A stretch of 64,000 bases of DNA from Campylobacter pinnipediorum subsp. caledonicus (GTDB lineage Bacteria > Campylobacterota > Campylobacteria > Campylobacterales > Campylobacteraceae), in assembly GCF_002022005.1 (NCBI RefSeq), contig NZ_CP017258.1:1488001-1552000 (forward strand), in the 5' to 3' direction. Every line of letters begins with the position of its first letter. Within the stretch, counting starts at the first letter, position 1. The translations under genes and the position numbers were made by a program. The notes beneath the pieces were generated by a model that searched no databases, was not told where the DNA came from, and saw nothing but the letters and a program-made list of their open reading frames with translations. Below, in pieces: positions 39,915 to 48,013 of the stretch.

Positions 39915-40124
39915 ATGAAGGTAAATCGCAGAGAGTTTTTAAGAAAAGCTCTTAAAGTTTCAACACTAGCAGGTGGAGTTGTTGCAACAAATACACTAGC
40001 AGATACAGCAAAAATTTCTGATTTGGCTGACAGTAATGGTGTAGTAGTTGGCAAATCCAATAAAAAAGAGGTGCTTTATCACAAAACACAAATGTGGGAG
40101 CATTTTTATAAAATCGCTTATTAG
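39915..40124 (+). CDS. small Tat-signal protein of formate dehydrogenase clusters
   Basis: A 69-residue protein with a twin-arginine signal (VNRREFLRKALKVSTLAGGVVA) split around the RR pair, then a short soluble tail ending EHFYKIAY. It fits the small formate dehydrogenase region Tat-target family (TIGR02811 as I recall) that sits just before fdhA in epsilonproteobacteria. It has no cofactor-binding motif, and its role is unknown; a part in maturation or export of FdhAB is likely by context. ATG at 39915 with AGGGG about 9 nt upstream is chosen; the longer reading from 39858 would bury the Tat motif. Confidence 0.8.
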   Translation: MKVNRREFLRKALKVSTLAGGVVATNTLADTAKISDLADSNGVVVGKSNKKEVLYHKTQMWEHFYKIAY

Positions 40125-40134
40125 GGGTTGATTT

Positions 40135-43089
40135 ATGAACAATGAAAAAATAGGAAGACGTTCGTTTCTCAAACTCGCAGCACTTGGAGCTGGCAGTGTT
40201 GCTTGTTTTGGCAATAAAAACGAAACACTTCAAAAAGGCAAGAATACAGCTATACCAAATCCATACGAGGGTTCTAAAACCGTAAGAACTATATGTTCTA
40301 TATGCTCTGCTGGCTGTGGTATAGAAGCAGAGGTAAAAGATGGGGTTTGGGTTCGCCAAGATATGGCGATTCATCATCCAATTTCACAAGGTAGCCACTG
40401 CTGTAAGGGGATAGATCAAATAGATCTAACAAAGAGCAAACAAAGAATAAAATACCCGATGAAAAAAGTTGATGGTAAGTGGCAAAGAATAAGCTGGGAA
40501 ACAGCAATTAATGAAATCGGTGACAAAATGCTTGAAATAAGAAAAGAGCATGGTCCTGATTGTGTTGAATTTCTTGGGTCTGCTAAGTTTAACAACGAAC
40601 AATCTTGGTATTTTAGAAAATTCGCAGCATTTTGGGGAACAAATAACATAGATCACGTTGCAAGAATTTGACATAGTGCTTCAGTTGCGGGTGCCGCAAA
40701 TACTTGGGGTTATGGCGCTATGACAAATCACTTTGGTGATGTTACAGCGAATTCAAAAGCAATACTTTTAATAGGTGCAAACTCAGCAGTTGCAAATCCA
40801 ATAGGATTTAAACACATGCTACAAGCAAAAGATAGAAACAATTGTAAATTAATAGTTGTTGATCCAATTTTTACAAAATCAGCAGCAAGAGCTGATCATT
40901 ATGTGAGATTAAGACCTGGTACAGATATAGCTTTTGTGTATGGAATGCTACACTTGATATTTAAAAACGGCTGGGAAGACAAAGAATATATAAAAAACAG
41001 ATCTTACGGAATAGACAAAATAAAAGAAGAAGCTAAAAAATGGACACCTGAGGAAACAAGTAATGTTACAGGAGTTCCTGCTGATCAAATAATACAAATA
41101 ACAAAATTATTTGCTACCACAAAACCAGCTACTGTTGCTTGGTCACTTGGTATCACACAACACTCAGTTGGTAGCTCAAATACAAGAATTTTATCTATAT
41201 TACAAACAGTTCTTGGAAATATGGGTAAACCAGGCGGCGGATGTAATATAATAAGAGGGCACGATAATGTTCAAGGTGCAACCGATATGGGCAACCTAGC
41301 AGATACACTTCCTACGTATTATGGTCTTGGAGATAAAGCATGGAGATATTTCTGCAAAGGATGGGGTGTTGAATTTGATGACTTTGTCAAAAGATTTGCA
41401 GTTTCAACCAAAGAAGAAAAGATTAGTAAAGAAGCTGTAAAAGGAACAAAATTCCAAGAGTATTTTTATCACAACCCTAAAAATCCAGAAGACAGGAATT
41501 GGAGAAACGAAAAAGGATGGTCTTTGGCTAAATGGTGGCAAGGTGTATTAAAAGAGGAAAAAACATTTTCAAGTGGAGAGTTAAAAGTTCTTTGGGTTCA
41601 AGGAACTGGCATCGCTTCAATGTCTCATCTTCATAAAATACAACAAGCGGTAGATAAACTTGATTTATTGGTTGTTGCTGAACCATTTGTAAATGAGGTT
41701 GCAATTCTTAGTGATAGAAAAGATGGGGTTTATATCTTGCCTGTTGCAACCCAATTTGAAAATGAAGGAACAGTTGTTGCAACAAATAGAGCTGGACAGT
41801 GGAGAAGTCAAGTTGTGAAACCACTATATGAAAGCAAGCCAGATCATGAGGTAATGTTTGAATTTGCTAAAAAATGGGGCTTTTATGATGAATTTACAAA
41901 ATCTTTAAAAATGGAAGTTGTTGACGGAGAACTAAAAGTAGTTAAGGATACTTTTGTTTGGCCTGATGATGCCACAAATGAGATGGCTAGAATGGGCAAA
42001 AGTATAGGACTTACAGGCTGGAGAGCAGAAAGACTAAGAAGACATCAAGCTAACTGGCAAAATTTTGATCCTGACACACAACTTGGTATAGCAGGAGAAG
42101 TAAAAGGCGAATATTACGCACTTCCTTGGCCTTGTTGGGATGAAAAACATAGTGGAACTCCTATACTATATCGCCCTGATGTTCCTTATACTCAAGGTGG
42201 TTCTGGTTTTAGAAATCGCTTTGGCTTAGAACATGATGGCGAAAGCTTGATAGCAAGTGAGGCTATAAGCATAAAAGATGCTAAAGTAAAAGGTGGGTAT
42301 CCTCAAATAACAAAAGCAAATATAGAAAAAGTTCTCGGTATACAACTTACAGAGGAAGAAAAAGCAAAAATGGGTGATGATTGGATGACTGATTATAGCG
42401 GAATCATCCTCGAAAAATGCCGTGAAGCTGGTATTACACCTTATGGAAATGCAAAAGCAAGGGCTATTGTTTGGGAATTTATAGATCAAATTCCAAAACA
42501 CAGAGAGCCTATCCACTCGCCACGCCCTGATTTGGTAGAAAAATATCCAACATTTGATGACCAAGAGAAAAATTTCCGTGTTGAAACTAAATTTAAAAGC
42601 GAACAAACCAAAGAAAACTGGAGTAAAGAATTCCCAACTATTATCAGTACAATGAGACTTGTAAACCTAAGTGGTGCTGGTATGATAGAAAGAACAAGTA
42701 AGTACCTATCAGCGATAACTCCTGAAATGTTTGCGTATGTAAACCCTGAGCTTGCATTAGAATATGAAATACTTGATGGTGATATGATGTGGATACACTC
42801 ACCAACAGGCACAAAGATAAAGGTAAAATGCTATCACAACCACAGCGTTACACCTGATAGAATTTGTCTTCCATATAACTTTGCTGGCATTATGCAAGGT
42901 GTTGATTTATCAGACAGATATCCAGAAGGCACAAAGCCTTATACGATAGGCGAAAGCTCAAACACTATAACAAACTACGGTTTTGACCCGGTAACACAAA
43001 TTTCTGAGTTTAATGCCGGTCTTTGTCGTTTAGAAAAAGCTGAGCCTATGGGCTTTAAAACAAATTTCTTAGATGAGATAGCAAAGTAA
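40135..43089 (+). CDS. fdhA: formate dehydrogenase alpha subunit, selenocysteine-containing
   Basis: A 984-residue periplasmic molybdopterin enzyme that oxidises formate and passes electrons to FdhB. Residues 7-26 are a Tat signal (GRRSFLKLAALGAG). C54, C57, C61 and C89 or C90 bind the 4Fe-4S cluster (CSICSAGCG). Codon 179 is TGA (40669-40671) in the context VARI-Sec-HSASVAG, exactly where family members carry selenocysteine or cysteine next to His. The frame is the same on both sides, and a SECIS-like hairpin follows. Further marks are GANSAVANPIGFKH, GHDNVQGATDMG and the C-terminal molydopterin dinucleotide-binding domain (MWIHSPTGTKIKVKC). Gene callers will split it at 40671. Start ATG has GGGG upstream; the stop is 10 nt before fdhB. 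Confidence 0.95.
40672..40699 (+). promoter_or_regulatory. SECIS-like hairpin downstream of the fdhA TGA codon
   Basis: Thirteen bases after the TGA begins TTGCGG (40685-40690), loop GTG, CCGCAA (40694-40699). Opening the top pair gives a loop GGTGC on a 5-bp stem. Distance from UGA, size and a GGU in the apical loop agree with the minimal bacterial SECIS known from E. coli fdhF, which binds SelB. The element lies inside the coding region, as in other bacteria. Confidence 0.8.
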
Positions 43090-43099
43090 GGAGCAAGAT

Positions 43100-43654
43100 A
43101 TGGCAAGAATGAAATTTTATGTTGATAACAACAGATGTATTAGTTGTTTTGCTTGTCAAGTGGCTTGCTCTTCAGCTCATGAAACTCCAGTTGGGATAAA
43201 TCGCCGTAAGGTAATAACTTTAAATGATGGCATAGTTGGCAAAGAGATTTCAACAACCATAGCTTGTCAACACTGCACAGATGCACCTTGCGAGCAGGTT
43301 TGTCCTGTAAATTGTTTTTATATTCGTGAAGATGGTATCGTTTTGCATGACAAGGATAAATGTATAGGTTGTGGATACTGCTTGTATGCTTGTCCATTTG
43401 GTGCGCCTCAATTTCCAAGAGATGGGGCTTTTGGTATCAAAGGAGAAATGGATAAATGCACTATGTGTGCTGGCGGCCCGGCTCCTACAAACTCACACCA
43501 AGAAAGGGAGTTATACGGACAAAATCGCATTGCAGAGGGAAAAGTTCCTATGTGTGCTGCTGTTTGTGCAACAAATGCTCTTTTAGTCGGTGATGCTACA
43601 GAGGTATCAAATGTATATAGAAAACGTGTTACTTTAAGGGGAACTGGTTTTTAA
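43100..43654 (+). CDS. fdhB: formate dehydrogenase iron-sulfur subunit
   Basis: A 184-residue electron-transfer subunit with four 4Fe-4S sites. Cysteine clusters: CISCFACQVAC (from residue 13), CQHCTDAPCEQVC, CIGCGYCLYAC, and CTMC with the later CAAVC. It takes electrons from FdhA and would pass them to a membrane cytochrome b (FdhC). No fdhC follows; a terminator lies 10 nt after the stop and then the flagellin region. GGAG precedes the ATG at 6 nt. Confidence 0.95.
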   Translation: MARMKFYVDNNRCISCFACQVACSSAHETPVGINRRKVITLNDGIVGKEISTTIACQHCTDAPCEQVCPVNCFYIREDGIVLHDKDKCIGCGYCLYACPFGAPQFPRDGAFGIKGEMDKCTMCAGGPAPTNSHQERELYGQNRIAEGKVPMCAAVCATNALLVGDATEVSNVYRKRVTLRGTGF

Positions 43655-43663
43655 AATATCACT

Positions 43664-43697
43664 GAAGGGCTTTTGCCCTTCTTGTTATTTTTTTGTT
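43664..43697 (+). terminator. rho-independent terminator of the fdh operon
   Basis: GAAGGGC (43664-43670), loop TTTT, GCCCTTC (43675-43681), then TTGTTATTTTTTTG. A compact GC-rich stem with T tract, 9 nt after the fdhB stop. Confidence 0.9.
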
Positions 43698-43722
43698 TTA
43701 TTCAAGCTCTCATATAAAATTC

Positions 43723-44444
43723 CACAAACTTAATTTTATCTTTAACAAATTCTCATGTAAATTTTAAAAAATTCACAAAATTCCTAAAAAATTTGCATTT
43801 TTTTCGCATTTTATTGCTCCCCCCCCCCTAAAGGTTCTAAATTTTGAACCGATTTAATTATCAAATAACCATAAGGATAGGTTATTAATTAAACATTAAA
43901 AGGATTTATAATGAGCTTTAGAATTAATACAAACGTTAATGCTATGAACTCACATGCTAATGCAGTTGGTAACAACAGAAACTTAGCTAACTCACTAGGT
44001 AGACTTTCATCAGGTTTGAGAATTCAAACAGCAGCAGATGATGCTTCTGGTCTAGCTATTGCAGATAGTTTAAGATCACAAGCAAGTGCTTTAGGTCAAG
44101 CTATAGCAAATGGTAATGATGCTATAGGTATCATACAAGTAGCTGATAAAGCTATGGATGAGCAACTTAAAATACTTGATACTATCAAAGTAAAAGCTAC
44201 TCAAGCAGCTCAAGATGGTCAAACTACAAGATCAAGACAAGCACTACAAGCTGACATAGTAAGACTTATGGAAGAACTAGATAACATAGGTAACTCTACA
44301 TCATTTAATGGTCAACAACTACTAAATGGAACATTCTCAAATAAAGAGTTTCAAATAGGTGCATACTCAAACCAAACAGTAAAAGCAAGTATTGGTGCTA
44401 CTACATCTGATAAGATAGGTTTAACTAGGTTTGAGAGTAGTAAG
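43723..44444 (+). repeat. long direct repeat, copy 1 (flagellin upstream region and N-terminal coding part)
   Basis: This stretch is nearly identical to 46224-46948. It covers about 188 nt upstream of the first flagellin and its first 178 codons. Upstream, the copies differ only at one base (A at 43813, C at 46314) and in the number of Cs in the tract (10 versus 13). A second repeated block, 45117-45473 versus 47597-47953, covers the last 118 codons. Confidence 0.92.
43819..43855 (+). promoter_or_regulatory. flaA promoter: poly-C tract (C10) abutting a sigma-28-type promoter
   Basis: Ten consecutive Cs (43819-43828) are followed at once by TAAAGGTT (43829-43836), 11 bases, and ACCGATTT (43848-43855). 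The spacing and bases resemble the sigma-28 consensus TAAAGTTT-N11-GCCGATAA (FliA). The start codon is about 55 nt further on. No GG-N10-GC sigma-54 site is seen. The tract lies upstream of the -35 element, so length change would not alter promoter spacing but could shift upstream contacts. Confidence 0.75.
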
Positions 44445-45473
44445 TTTATAACAGCTGCTGGTAAAGTAACACTTACCTTTATAAACGTTGATGGTATAAA
44501 CAATGTAAAAGTTGCAGCTACTGTTATATCAACAGGTCTTGGTAAAGGTCTTGGTGCTTTAGCTGAAAACATCAACAAAGTAGCAGATCAAACAGGTGTA
44601 AGGGCTTCATTTGATGTTACTTGGGTTGGCGCAAAAGCGGTTGTATCTGGAAATATGCAAAGCCTAACTATTAATGGTATAAAAATAGGAGATCTTGCTG
44701 TTAAAACAAACGATAGCAACGGAACACTAGTAAATGCTATAAATCAAGTAAAAGATCAAACGGGCGTAGAAGCATCTATAGATCCACAAGGTAAACTTGT
44801 TCTTACAAGTAGAGATGGTAGGGTTATAAGTGTTGCTGGTGGCGGACCTGCAGAAGGGGATAAAATTTCAACAGTATTTGGGTATGGAACTAAAGGTGAA
44901 GAAATGCCAGGTTCTGCTTTAAGTAAAGGTTTTATTGGTCGTCTAAACCTTGTTCGTCTTGATGGTAGAGATATTAAGATAAGTGGTGGAAATGCTGGTA
45001 ATGCTAATGGATCTTTCTCTACAGCATTTAGTGCTTCATCAAAGGAAAAAAGTAACGGCGGTGCAGAAGCATCAGTATCTCTTAGGGAGATAAAAGGTCA
45101 GATAAACTCAAAAACAGCTGCCGCTATGGGCTTTCATAGAATGAGTGGTAATGCTATGACCTCTGCCCAAGCAGCTGGAGTTATGACACTACGTGGTGCT
45201 ATGGCTGTTATGGATATAGCTGAGTCAGCTCAAAGAACACTAGACTTTATTAGATCTGACCTTGGTTCTGTCCAAAACCAACTAGTAGCTACTGTAAATA
45301 ACATAACAGTAACACAAGTAAATGTTAAATCAGCAGAATCACAAATAAGAGATGTAGACTTTGCAGCAGAATCAGCAAACTTCTCAAAATACAACATACT
45401 AGCTCAATCAGGCTCTTATGCTATGAGTCAAGCTAATAGTGTTCAACAAAACGTATTAAAATTATTACAATAG
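43911..45473 (+). CDS. flaA: flagellin (first of two)
   Basis: A 520-residue filament protein. The D0/D1 coiled-coil ends are conserved ([36 protein letters not shown]; final [12 protein letters not shown]). The region around residues 85-105 ([19 protein letters not shown]) is of the epsilonproteobacterial type known to escape TLR5. The centre (about 180-400) is variable and differs from flaB in scattered segments. It is shorter than C. jejuni FlaA (about 572). The name flaA is given by position only, since both copies have the same promoter type. AAAGG precedes the ATG. A terminator follows. Confidence 0.95.
   Translation: MSFRINTNVNAMNSHANAVGNNRNLANSLGRLSSGLRIQTAADDASGLAIADSLRSQASALGQAIANGNDAIGIIQVADKAMDEQLKILDTIKVKATQAAQDGQTTRSRQALQADIVRLMEELDNIGNSTSFNGQQLLNGTFSNKEFQIGAYSNQTVKASIGATTSDKIGLTRFESSKFITAAGKVTLTFINVDGINNVKVAATVISTGLGKGLGALAENINKVADQTGVRASFDVTWVGAKAVVSGNMQSLTINGIKIGDLAVKTNDSNGTLVNAINQVKDQTGVEASIDPQGKLVLTSRDGRVISVAGGGPAEGDKISTVFGYGTKGEEMPGSALSKGFIGRLNLVRLDGRDIKISGGNAGNANGSFSTAFSASSKEKSNGGAEASVSLREIKGQINSKTAAAMGFHRMSGNAMTSAQAAGVMTLRGAMAVMDIAESAQRTLDFIRSDLGSVQNQLVATVNNITVTQVNVKSAESQIRDVDFAAESANFSKYNILAQSGSYAMSQANSVQQNVLKLLQ
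45117..45473 (+). repeat. flagellin 3' direct repeat, copy 1
   Basis: The last 357 nt of the first flagellin gene are nearly identical to 47597-47953, the last 357 nt of the second. With the 5' repeat, this gives two flanking regions where gene conversion or deletion between the copies would be easy. Confidence 0.9.
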
Positions 45474-45494
45474 TTTTAATTTATATAAATCTTT

Positions 45495-45526
45495 AGCCAA
45501 AGGGGTAAACCTTTTGGCTTTTTTAT
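45495..45526 (+). terminator. rho-independent terminator of flaA
   Basis: AGCCAAAGGG (45495-45504) pairs with CCTTTTGGCT (45510-45519) with one G-U pair and a 5-nt loop, then TTTTTTATTATTT. It lies 21 nt after the flaA stop, so flaA and flaB are separate transcripts. Confidence 0.85.
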
Positions 45527-45604
45527 TATTTATGAGTTTTAAAAGTATTATTATAGGTTTTAATAAAATAAATTAGAATTACAAATCCATAAAATCAAAT
45601 TTAA

Positions 45605-45823
45605 AGCACTATCTATAACATAAATATAAAAAAGTTTACAGGATGGGTTTTTGAAATACGAGCAAAATCAAGTGAAGGTATAGCACGAAGTATTTATTGT
45701 TATCAAAAAGGAAAACAAATTTTAATACTTATAAGTGTAGTTAAGAAAAAAGATAAACTACCAAAATCAATAATGCAAATAGCAAAGTATAGATTAAAGG
45801 AATTTGAAAATGGGAACAATTAG
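45605..45823 (+). pseudogene. truncated RelE/HigB-type toxin remnant (Gp49-like)
   Basis: An open frame without a start codon reads GWVFEIRAKSSEGIARSIY, then CYQKGKQILILISVVKKK and ends in ENGNN at a TAG at 45821-45823. This matches the C-terminal two thirds of phage-derived Gp49/HigB toxins, which typically read LWELRIKSSEGISRVFY at this point. A stop (45602-45604) lies just upstream and no ATG, GTG or TTG precedes the conserved part in frame. The N-terminal third, with part of the active site, is therefore missing. It overlaps the antitoxin start by 14 nt, the usual toxin-antitoxin arrangement. Confidence 0.72.
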
Positions 45824-46088
45824 TTTTGATAGTGTATTTAACGAGATGATAAAAGATGAAGAGTTTAAAAAAGAGTATGAAGCTTTGATACCAGAGTTTG
45901 AACTTAAAAAACAACTTATAAAAGCTAGAATCAAAAGTAATATGACACAAACTCAAATTGCCAAAAAGATGAATATGAAACAGTCAAATTTGGCTAGATT
46001 TGAACAATCAATAGACTCAAAATTTAGCACGATTTTAAGATATGCTAAGGCGGTAGGGCTTAAAGAGCTTACAATTTCTATACAATAA
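45810..46088 (+). CDS. HTH (XRE-type) antitoxin, HigA-like
   Basis: A 92-residue protein. The C-terminal half is a helix-turn-helix of the Cro/CI type (LIKARIKSNMTQTQIAKKMN and then QSNLARFEQS). The N-terminal half is acidic (DSVFNEMIKDEEFKKEYEAL), as in antitoxins paired with Gp49-like toxins. ATG at 45810 follows AAAGGA; a TTG two codons earlier is less likely. Its toxin partner directly upstream is truncated, so the antitoxin is probably left as an orphan. The pair lies between two flagellin genes. Confidence 0.82.
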   Translation: MGTISFDSVFNEMIKDEEFKKEYEALIPEFELKKQLIKARIKSNMTQTQIAKKMNMKQSNLARFEQSIDSKFSTILRYAKAVGLKELTISIQ

Positions 46089-46106
46089 ACTTTAACTTAA
46101 TAATTC

Positions 46107-46132
46107 CTTAAAGATTATGAGAAATCTTTAAG
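46107..46132 (+). terminator. hairpin after the antitoxin gene, possible terminator
   Basis: Perfect 10-bp stem: CTTAAAGATT (46107-46116), 6-nt loop, AATCTTTAAG (46123-46132). It lies 18 nt after the antitoxin stop, but the following sequence is not T-rich, so termination efficiency is uncertain. Confidence 0.5.
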
Positions 46133-46223
46133 AGACTTAAAATACATAACTTTTGTATGGCGAGTTGTATTTTTGAGTTTAATTTTACTTTTATCTGCCA
46201 AGTCTTACTATTTTTAACAAACT

Positions 46224-46948
46224 CACAAACTTAATTTTATCTTTAACAAATTCTCATGTAAATTTTAAAAAATTCACAAAATTCCTAAAAAATTTGCATT
46301 TTTTTCGCATTTTCTTGCTCCCCCCCCCCCCCTAAAGGTTCTAAATTTTGAACCGATTTAATTATCAAATAACCATAAGGATAGGTTATTAATTAAACAT
46401 TAAAAGGATTTATAATGAGCTTTAGAATTAATACAAACGTTAATGCTATGAACTCACATGCTAATGCAGTTGGTAACAACAGAAACTTAGCTAACTCACT
46501 AGGTAGACTTTCATCAGGTTTGAGAATTCAAACAGCAGCAGATGATGCTTCTGGTCTAGCTATTGCAGATAGCTTAAGATCACAAGCAAGTGCTTTAGGT
46601 CAAGCTATAGCAAATGGTAATGATGCTATAGGTATCATACAAGTAGCTGATAAAGCTATGGATGAGCAACTTAAAATACTTGATACTATCAAAGTAAAAG
46701 CTACTCAAGCAGCTCAAGATGGTCAAACAACAAGATCAAGACAAGCACTACAAGCTGACATAGTAAGACTTATGGAAGAACTAGATAACATAGGTAACTC
46801 TACATCATTTAACGGTCAACAACTACTAAATGGAACATTCTCAAATAAAGAGTTTCAAATAGGTGCATACTCAAACCAAACAGTAAAAGCTAGTATAGGT
46901 GCTACTACATCTGATAAGATAGGTTTAACTAGGTTTGAGAGTAGTAAG
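46224..46948 (+). repeat. long direct repeat, copy 2 (flagellin upstream region and N-terminal coding part)
   Basis: Counterpart of 43723-44444; offset 2501 nt at the left end. The three-base longer C tract accounts for the whole length difference upstream of the start codon. Confidence 0.92.
46320..46359 (+). promoter_or_regulatory. flaB promoter: poly-C tract (C13) abutting a sigma-28-type promoter
   Basis: Thirteen Cs (46320-46332), then TAAAGGTT (46333-46340), 11 bases, ACCGATTT (46352-46359). The promoter bases are identical to those of the first flagellin, but the tract is three bases longer. In C. jejuni the second flagellin uses sigma-54; here the copied upstream region implies sigma-28 for both. 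Confidence 0.75.
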
Positions 46949-47953
46949 CTGATAACAGCAACAGGAAAAGGCGCTGTTAGCTTAACATTTATAAACGTTG
47001 ATGGTATAAACAATGTAAAAGTTGCAGCAACAGAACTATCTTATGGTCTTGGTAAAGGTATCGGTGCTTTAGCTGAAAACATAAACAAAGTAGCAGATCA
47101 AAGTGGTGTAAGGGCTACGTTTGATGTTACCATTATAGCTAGTAAAGCTATTACTGCTGGATCTATAGTCTCGTTAAATATAAACGGTGTTAAGATAGGT
47201 GACCTTGAAGTTAAAGCAAATGATAGCAACGGAACACTAGTAAATGCTATAAATGCTGTAAAAGATCAAACAGGTGTAGAAGCATCTATAGATCCACAAG
47301 GCAAGCTTGTATTAACAAGTCGTGATGGTCGTGCTATAAAAATTTCTGGTGGTTCCGAAGCTGGTAAACAAGACATTGGTAAACGTTTAGGTGTATCAGA
47401 TAAGATTTCGCTAAGTAAAAACATGTTTATAGGTCGCCTTAACCTTGTTCGTCTTGATGGTAGAGATATAAAGATAAGTAGTGGTGATGATAGTGGTAAA
47501 TTTTCTGTAGCATTTACTGCTGCTGCTGATGGTAGTGGTGGAAATCAAAAATCTGTCTCTCTTAGAGAGATAAAAGGACAGATAGCATCAGACACAGCTG
47601 CCGCTATGGGATTTCAACGTATGTCTAAAGCCGCTATGACCTCTGCCCAAGCAGCAGGTGTTATGACTCTACGTGGTGCTATGGCTGTTATGGATATAGC
47701 TGAGTCAGCTCAAAGAACACTAGACTTTATTAGATCTGACCTAGGTTCTGTTCAAAACCAACTAGTAGCTACTGTAAACAACATAACAGTAACACAAGTA
47801 AATGTTAAATCAGCAGAATCACAAATAAGAGATGTAGACTTTGCAGCAGAATCAGCAAACTTCTCAAAATACAACATACTAGCTCAATCAGGCTCTTATG
47901 CTATGAGTCAAGCTAATAGTGTTCAACAAAACGTATTAAAATTACTTCAGTAG
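46415..47953 (+). CDS. flaB: flagellin (second of two)
   Basis: A 512-residue flagellin. Residues 1-178 and the last 118 are practically identical to the first copy; between them about 215 residues diverge moderately with several short insertions and deletions (for example [18 protein letters not shown] is unique here). The same D0/D1 motifs and the TLR5-evasive region are present. Same Shine-Dalgarno and leader as flaA. It ends at a hairpin shared with the convergent dehydrogenase gene. The name flaB is by order only. Confidence 0.95.
   Translation: MSFRINTNVNAMNSHANAVGNNRNLANSLGRLSSGLRIQTAADDASGLAIADSLRSQASALGQAIANGNDAIGIIQVADKAMDEQLKILDTIKVKATQAAQDGQTTRSRQALQADIVRLMEELDNIGNSTSFNGQQLLNGTFSNKEFQIGAYSNQTVKASIGATTSDKIGLTRFESSKLITATGKGAVSLTFINVDGINNVKVAATELSYGLGKGIGALAENINKVADQSGVRATFDVTIIASKAITAGSIVSLNINGVKIGDLEVKANDSNGTLVNAINAVKDQTGVEASIDPQGKLVLTSRDGRAIKISGGSEAGKQDIGKRLGVSDKISLSKNMFIGRLNLVRLDGRDIKISSGDDSGKFSVAFTAAADGSGGNQKSVSLREIKGQIASDTAAAMGFQRMSKAAMTSAQAAGVMTLRGAMAVMDIAESAQRTLDFIRSDLGSVQNQLVATVNNITVTQVNVKSAESQIRDVDFAAESANFSKYNILAQSGSYAMSQANSVQQNVLKLLQ
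47597..47953 (+). repeat. flagellin 3' direct repeat, copy 2
   Basis: Counterpart of 45117-45473, covering the conserved C-terminal D1/D0 coding part. Confidence 0.9.
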
Positions 47954-47964
47954 TTTAATCACTC

Positions 47965-47990
47965 TTTACAGCCAAAATTTTGGCTGTAAA
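47965..47990. terminator. bidirectional terminator between flaB and carboxyspermidine dehydrogenase
   Basis: TTTACAGCC (47965-47973) and GGCTGTAAA (47982-47990) around AAAATTTT, forming a near-perfect 26-nt palindrome. It lies 11 nt after the flaB stop and 24 nt before the end of the convergent gene, so it can serve both strands. Confidence 0.75.
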
Positions 47991-48013
47991 ATTTATATCA
48001 TAAAAAGCAAAAA

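Noticed and set aside
42226-42606. 126-residue minus-strand ORF within fdhA
   Set aside because: Antisense to conserved fdhA coding sequence and without any recognisable feature.
40135-43089. fdhA as two separate genes or a frameshifted pseudogene
   Set aside because: The only interruption is a single in-frame TGA at the active-site position, with a SECIS-like hairpin, and the frame does not change across it.
43711-43910. sigma-54 promoter for either flagellin
   Set aside because: No GG-N10-GC element is found in the 200 nt upstream of either gene; a sigma-28-like site is present in both.
45741-45956. 71-residue minus-strand ORF between the flagellins
   Set aside because: It overlaps the toxin remnant and antitoxin in antisense; those have family-typical sequence.
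43819-46332. Poly-C length difference as a sequencing error
   Set aside because: It cannot be excluded, but the tract exists in both copies and its length is the only indel in about 190 nt, so I kept it as a finding to be checked with reads.
45474-46414. Insertion sequence or prophage between the flagellins
   Set aside because: No transposase, integrase, terminal inverted repeats or target duplication seen; only the toxin-antitoxin remnant.
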